From Anabas testudineus (lineage: Eukaryota > Chordata > Actinopteri > Anabantiformes > Anabantidae), in the NCBI RefSeq assembly GCF_900324465.2, contig NC_046611.1:6940516-7004515 (forward strand): a DNA stretch of 64,000 nucleotides, read 5' to 3'. Below are positions 49,454-64,000 of this stretch, piece by piece. The notes beneath the pieces were generated by a model. It did no database searches, was not told the DNA's origin, and was given only the letters and a program-made list of their open reading frames with translations. How positions within the stretch are numbered: position 1 is the first letter of the stretch; each line of letters opens with the position of its first letter. The position numbers and the translations under genes were made by a program.

Positions 49454-52400
49454 TCTGGAAATCCCTTCTGATTGTCTCAGGCAGCCCAGCTCAACATTGG
49501 TTGGTTTGATTTCAAATGAAAAATGGCTTCCTGTACAATCAGCCAGTGAGATTTTTATGCTATGGGGCAGGATGAGACAGAAAAGCATGCTTGTAAACAG
49601 TAGCATTACACACTAATTCTACCCCCCCCCCCCCCCCCCCCCCCACCCCCTCCCTGTTTGCAGCCTTAGTGTTTCAGTTGTTAACAAACTGTGCATAACA
49701 AAGAGATAAACTTGTACCAGGTTCACATTGTAGGAACAGTTGCTCAAAAACCACCTTCGTTTTTTTTTTGCTTACTTCTTTGTGCTATGCAAGTTTCCCA
49801 AAAGAACTTCCTCTTTATCCAGAGCTACACAAAGTGATCTATCGAGAGAGGATATGAAACCAAAGTTTTAAAATCAAATCAGAAAATCAGAAGCTTCTTT
49901 GCACCAGAAAACATTTGCATTCGATGTTAACAAACCTTAAGCTGAACTCAGGGGAGGAGAAGCCCTTTGAAACTAATTATGCATTGAAAATTGTGCCACA
50001 TTATTAAAATCTAATCATATTAATCCAATATAGTAATATGTATTATACCAGATAGAAATTGTGTCTACTTTCTGATGACTCAAATATTTAAAAAATGCTA
50101 CACAGTATGAATAGCCTTCTTGTTCAGCCGCACCTTAATTAACAAAGTGTTTTTTTGGCCTAACTTCACTAATTGTTTTGTCGTAATAATCTTGAGTAAA
50201 CCTTAACCACACTGCAGCTGCTGGACAGATACTGTAGAATGAAGTCATTTAAAAACTTTAGCATTTCTTATTAAATATTGTGATTAAACACAGTCCAGAG
50301 TTCTGCGTAGAAGTACGCTTCTGCCTGCATCCAGCATTAATACTAATTCACTAATTACCATAGAGCATTACAGATGTTCCAACTGGATAATCTACTGAGC
50401 CACTATTTATTTGCTGAGGTTCTTTCTCTGTTGGTAAGGCACCAAGCTGATCTGGTGCTGTGGCGGTCACTACTGTACATCACATCTGACAGAAGGAGAA
50501 GAAGTCTAAATGTTAAAGAGCAGCTTCAGTGGTTGTGTGATCGTGCTAAAGAAAACAGTTTTAACAAACGTGTCCCGTTTCTAAATACTGTTCATCCTCA
50601 TCATCATTTCACTGTGATGCCTTTTCAAATTCATTTTAAAATGTATTTCCCTGGCAGTGTGTCTCGACTGTACTACAAAACAAACCAATGAAAAAATGGA
50701 TAAATATAATACATCGGGTTTGGTCCTTCATACACGGGAAGAAAATAATATAAATAGATTTTTTGTTGTTTGTAGAATTTAATGTCATTGCAAAGCGTCA
50801 GTGCAGCGTTTGTAAAGCAAACCAACTAGCTGCCTCAACACTTGTTTGTCATTATACCCTGTCAAACAGGAAGTTTATGTTGTTTAGTCATTTCCATTAG
50901 TTGGGGCTTATGTGACATTATAAACATTGTGCAGTAAAACAACGCACAACAAGGACAAACTGCTCACTGCCAATGAAATACATGAATTAATAATCCAAAT
51001 ATTGCAATATTTGTGGACACAGCTATGGAGGCCAAGAGCAGCCCAAAGTTTAAAAGGTTTATTACCTTGTTTTCTTGTTTTTAGGCATAAAATTGGCTGT
51101 AAATATGAAGATAATTAAGTCATCATCACAACACAATCTGATATATTAATTTAATGTGTGTAGTAAACTGTGATAATGATAAATAGCTTAAAAAAAATAG
51201 CAACTACAGCAGCTCTTTGCTTCCATACGGAGCACCATGTTTGTTAAGTAAACCATTCCCCATTATCTCAAACGACCTGTTTTTGTGAGGGCTGGCACTA
51301 TATCACTGTTTGACAGTTGTTTCTAACATGTAGCATAATTCTGAATCAATATAAACTATTATCATTATGCTGTCCCCTCTTATGAGTCATGCAATGCACC
51401 AAAACACTTTTAAAACCTTCGTAGTGACATTAACCAACAGCTGAACTTTCCTGTGTGCCATTTCTGCGTGTTTAGTTACAAACGTCAGGTTTCCAGTGAT
51501 ATCATTCATATGTATTTTGGGTCATCTCTTTTCTTTTCTGTTATGTTCTTTTTTTTTGTTTTTTTTGAGAAAGATGCCCTATTTATTTTTTTTTTTTACA
51601 AACATCAACTTGATTCTATTTTATGTTTGGAGTGAACATGCTCTGCAGTCAGGACAACATGCCAGCTACACAGAGAATTAACATGATGCAACCGACCCCG
51701 CCATGTCACATATTTAATGCTTTTATCCCCTAAAACCAAAAGAAGGAACTTCAATAGCAATTAACCTACTAATGACTTGGTTAACAACACCTGTATGTTT
51801 GTTTTACCTCTAAATTACCTTGATATCATTGCAAACAATTGGAAAACAACTTGTGGCTTCAGCAGCAGGTCTATCTAACAAATAAATAAATAAATAAAAC
51901 CTCAATCTTATAATTCAAGCTGGAATGTACCAGCCTGAACATCCCAAGCTGCTGGAAAAGTTCTTACAGCATTGTTTTTATGCCGGTCCACATCTCAACA
52001 ACATCAAATGCATCTCAACGAGTATTTTGCTATTGTATTTGCCTATACTATCCGACAGACTGTCACAGCTATCGCCTTCTCTAACGCTCTAAGTGCTAGC
52101 TGTTTAGAACAGAAGCAGTATTGCCTTCTCCTACAGTGTAACTGAGATCTGATCCCAGCACCATCAGAATCTGTTCTCCTTATGATGGTGAGGGTCATCA
52201 CCCAAATGAAATCCTAAAGCTATGCTACAGAAAAGCTGGCCTTGCTCAAAGTGACTTTCAAATAGCAAAATAGTCTGGGAATGTGAAGCACCAGTTTTCA
52301 AAACTAGCAGCCAGATATTATCTGCACCACAAACCCGCCACCCACCACCTATCCACAACCAGGTGATTTAGAAAATTGGACCTCCGTATCTACACTCCAT

Positions 52401-52929
52401 CGTGGGAGAATCCATAATGCTAGGTACAAAATATCAGTGAAGTGGATGCAGAGGTTGATCATCTATCAGCATGCAATAAGCTAAATGGTGAGAGGATTTA
52501 TACATGGCCCAGGATAGGGGTCAGCAGCCTTCAGCAGTCTGTGTGCAGTGGACCTCCCTCCAACCTGGTGCAATGTTCCAGGCACTTAGAAGCCCATACA
52601 CCATCACCATCTGACCACTATCCATAATGAGCTTGCTGACACAGGCAGCAAGCACAATCTGCGCTGCACGTCTGCTGAGCATCGAGTTGGGACAATCCCA
52701 AAATGTCCCAGTAACATCAATTAAAGGAATTCATTTTACAGCATTAGTTAATATTGGTATACAGAACCTCCTGACCACTGAGACTGTTGATTGAGGGTGT
52801 TGCTCTGGCAGTTTGATTAAAACCAAATGTGACTTGAATTTTGACAGAGAAAAATAGCGAGTTAAAACAAATTGATGCAACTCAAAATAAAAAGGTACAA
52901 TTTGGGACTGTCTTGGCTCTGTTGCAGCG
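49454..52929. other. Intergenic region downstream of cacnb4, no gene seen
   Basis: About 3.5 kb with no recognisable gene. It contains a poly(C) tract (49622-49644), a short AAAT repeat (51880-51898) and only chance open frames. A long minus-strand cacnb4 3' UTR could reach into it, but a closer poly(A) signal exists at 52930. The stretch 51900-52700 is less AT-rich and might be an old unidentified repeat. Confidence 0.5.
49622..49644. repeat. Poly(C) homopolymer tract
   Basis: Twenty-three consecutive C residues, continued after one A by CCCCCTCCC. It lies 170 bp outside the right edge of the segmental duplication. Confidence 0.95.
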
Positions 52930-52935
52930 TTTATT
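52930..52935 (-). terminator. Poly(A) signal for cacnb4
   Basis: AATAAA on the minus strand, 49 bases after the cacnb4 stop codon. It may be a minor proximal site, since mammalian CACNB4 mRNAs have long 3' UTRs. Confidence 0.4.
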
Positions 52936-52983
52936 TTGGGTAGAATCTGGGCCACATGGACCCTGGTGGTGATGGAAGTGGGT

Positions 52984-62051
<9,068 letters not shown>

Positions 62052-64000
62052 CTGCAAACAGAAATCAAATTGTAAGTTACTGATCTTACATTCCTAGGGT
62101 TATGGTCCATTATACAAAGTGTGAAAAAGTGGGAAAACCTTAAGACAGAGACTAGACTCAAAAACTGCAGTCCTGCTGAAGGGAGTTAAAATACTGTAGA
62201 CTCGACTTTCTTGCCGGTCAGCGATGTTGTAAAATTTTACCCTGCCCAGCAAGTGCAGTAGCCAAAGCTGCATTTAGATCAACAGGAAACTGGACTATAA
62301 ACAGAACTGTGAATGTGTGATCACGCCATGGCTAATAAAGATGAGCACTCTACTTGTAATTCATTGATGATTCACTGTTAAAAATCCATTTATGTTGAGT
62401 CACAAAAACACTACACCTTTCCATACAGTGAGACCCTGATCCAGTACTAGCTTTTTCTCTCTAAACATTCAAACAGCACAAAAGCTCTGAGGTTCATATA
62501 GACATTAAAAGGAACTGTAACTTCATCTAAATTCAGAATTGCTTAGAACAATGAGATCAAAAGAGAAAAATAAAACTTCCTTTATTTTCTTTATTATCTA
62601 CTTTATTTCTTTTTTCTTCTTTTTATGAGAAGACTATCACAGGTTTTGGTTTCACCGTGCCAAGTCACCACACTGGACTTGCTACTCTGACTGCAGACCA
62701 GGTGAAACGGATTAGGAGGAAGATCCGACTGCCAGGAGAAACTCGGACAAAGTGGAATTTTTATTCCTGTATTGTCAGCGGTTTTTATGACCACACACAG
62801 CCAATCTCACTCTGCTAGGATGTTAGCCAAGCTGACATCCATTATGGACAATACCTCTCACCCGCTGCATCAGACAGTGGAGGCTCTGTGCAGCTCCTTC
62901 AGCGGCAGACGGATACACCCTCAGTGTAGAAAGGAGTGGTATCACAGATCTTTCATTCCCACCGCTGTAAGACTGTACAACTCAACAGTTTAACTGCATT
63001 CTTCTGGTCATACTGTTCCAATTTAAAATATTACTACATAATTCTTAAAAAACTTTGAAATATCACAGCGCAATTCTGTAAATACTTTGTAAACATGTTG
63101 GAAAATACCTGTATTATTTTGATATTTACTTCTCTTTCTTGCACCTTAACTGTATCTGTAAGTTGCCTAACAAGTAAATTTCCCCGCTGTGGGATCAATC
63201 AAGTTTGACATAGACAATTCTGGATAGTGATGAATTTCATCAATGTTCATCATGACTTGACTCTTCACAATATCTTTCCAAGGCCTGTGTGCACTTTTGG
63301 CATGTGACATGTTAACATGATCCAAAACTAAAACGAGTGGCAAATATCTCTTTCCTTATGAAAAGCTATCAAAAGCTTACCCCCCATTACGCCAGAAAAA
63401 AAAACAAAAAAAACAAACTATACTATGTGGCTCTAAATATATATGAATTTGTAAAGCTCTAGTTCAAACACATTGGGTCATAAGACAAAGTGAATATAAG
63501 CTATTCGACAAAATAAGGACATTCTACATCAATGATGTATTCATTTAGCATTTCATATTTTGGAGTATACAAAAAGTATATGAAAATCTAAATCATCTGC
63601 TTTCAAGAGACAAAAACATTGTTAATTATTTGACAAATGCTACTGAAACTAAACTCAGGGTGTGTTTGTGTCACTTTAGCCAATACTGTAGTATTATCAC
63701 CCACTGTATATATTTCTGCTAAACAAAGCTGACAGTAATGGAGCAGCTGCTGCATTGGGACAAATATAAATATATAATATAATATAAATAATATTTTGTA
63801 CTTGTGCAGGTGTTTGACAGCTGCCCATTATTAGTGATGTGTTTGATTAGTCAATTTAATCAGTAAGACTTCGGTTTTCTGATCTGCCCTCACACACTTG
63901 ATTCACTGTTGTGTGTTGATCATGCAAATGTCTTCCATCTCTTTTACATTGAAACACTTCCAGCGGTTGAAATGTGAATGATTCTTTCTGCTCTCTCTTG
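62052..64000 (-). other. cacnb4 intron to the window edge
   Basis: No upstream cacnb4 exon (expected to encode SSSYAKNG- or RLKRSDGSTTSTSF-like sequence) is visible, so the N-terminal exon(s) lie past the window. The stretch holds a LINE 3' fragment at about 62630-63215 and otherwise AT-rich sequence. Confidence 0.7.
62630..63215 (+). mobile_element. 3' fragment of a Rex1/L2-like LINE
   Basis: The frame at 62772-62993 ends SSFSGRRIHPQCRKEWYHRS followed by FIPTAVRLYNS, the closing segment of many teleost LINE reverse transcriptase ORFs. About 190 bp later, near 63177, comes AATTTCCCCGCTGTGGGATC followed by AATCAAGTTTGACA, a variant of the usual 3' end of such elements. The 5' part is missing, as is usual for LINE insertions. 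The exact clade (Rex1 versus L2) is not certain. Confidence 0.7.

Noticed and set aside
50374-50691. 105-codon open frame between the array and cacnb4
   Set aside because: No known motif, no splice-site support, AT-rich intergenic context.
51900-52700. Less AT-rich stretch with a retroelement-like feel
   Set aside because: No open frame or terminal structure could be tied to a known element; left as unassigned intergenic sequence.

Overview
This is vertebrate nuclear DNA, almost certainly from a teleost fish. The genes have many short GT-AG introns, and Tc1-like, RTE-like and MITE repeats of the kinds common in fish are present. The proteins read from the exons are full-length or near full-length relatives of vertebrate DDX3X, TGDS, GPR180, SMIM11 and CACNB4. 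The exact species cannot be told from the sequence; percomorph is a guess.

Layout: 1-2.1 kb holds nothing recognised. A complete DEAD-box RNA helicase gene (ddx3x/pl10 type, + strand, 19 coding exons, 724 aa) spans 2168-14120. About 9 kb follow without a gene and may partly be its long 3' UTR; a TIR-bearing MITE lies there. At 23.5-31.0 kb sits the head-to-head pair tgds (- strand, 12 exons, 345 aa) and gpr180 (+ strand, 10 exons, 434 aa). They share a promoter of about 0.7 kb that carries an RFX X-box-like site. A single tRNA-Ser(CGA) gene lies at 34.2 kb (-), and the two-exon micro-membrane-protein gene smim11 at 35.4-36.5 kb (+).

From just after the smim11 stop codon to 49.45 kb lies the most unusual part: ten tRNA-Val(AAC) genes, all on the + strand, embedded in larger repeat units. 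A 7.7-kb segment (36554-44245) is directly repeated as a shorter copy (44246-49453). Copy 1 carries six tRNA genes, an internally deleted RTE-like LINE and a coding-less relict of smim11. Copy 2 carries four tRNA genes and has lost most of the LINE and the relict. Each tRNA has a nearly constant 29-bp 5' flank with a nested palindrome and a TTTT terminator two bases after its end.

From 52.9 kb to the window edge lies the - strand gene for a voltage-gated calcium channel beta-4 subunit (cacnb4). Twelve coding exons encoding the last 487 residues are visible; the N-terminal exon(s) lie beyond 64000.

The protein-coding genes are unrelated in function: translation/RNA helicase, sugar-nucleotide dehydratase family, seven-TM protein, micro-membrane protein and channel subunit. 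They are ordinary single-copy vertebrate genes. I found no convincing wholly new system. The tRNA-Val array and its recent duplication are what most deserve a second look. Exon boundaries were placed by hand from splice sites, reading phase and remembered family sequences; no alignment was run.
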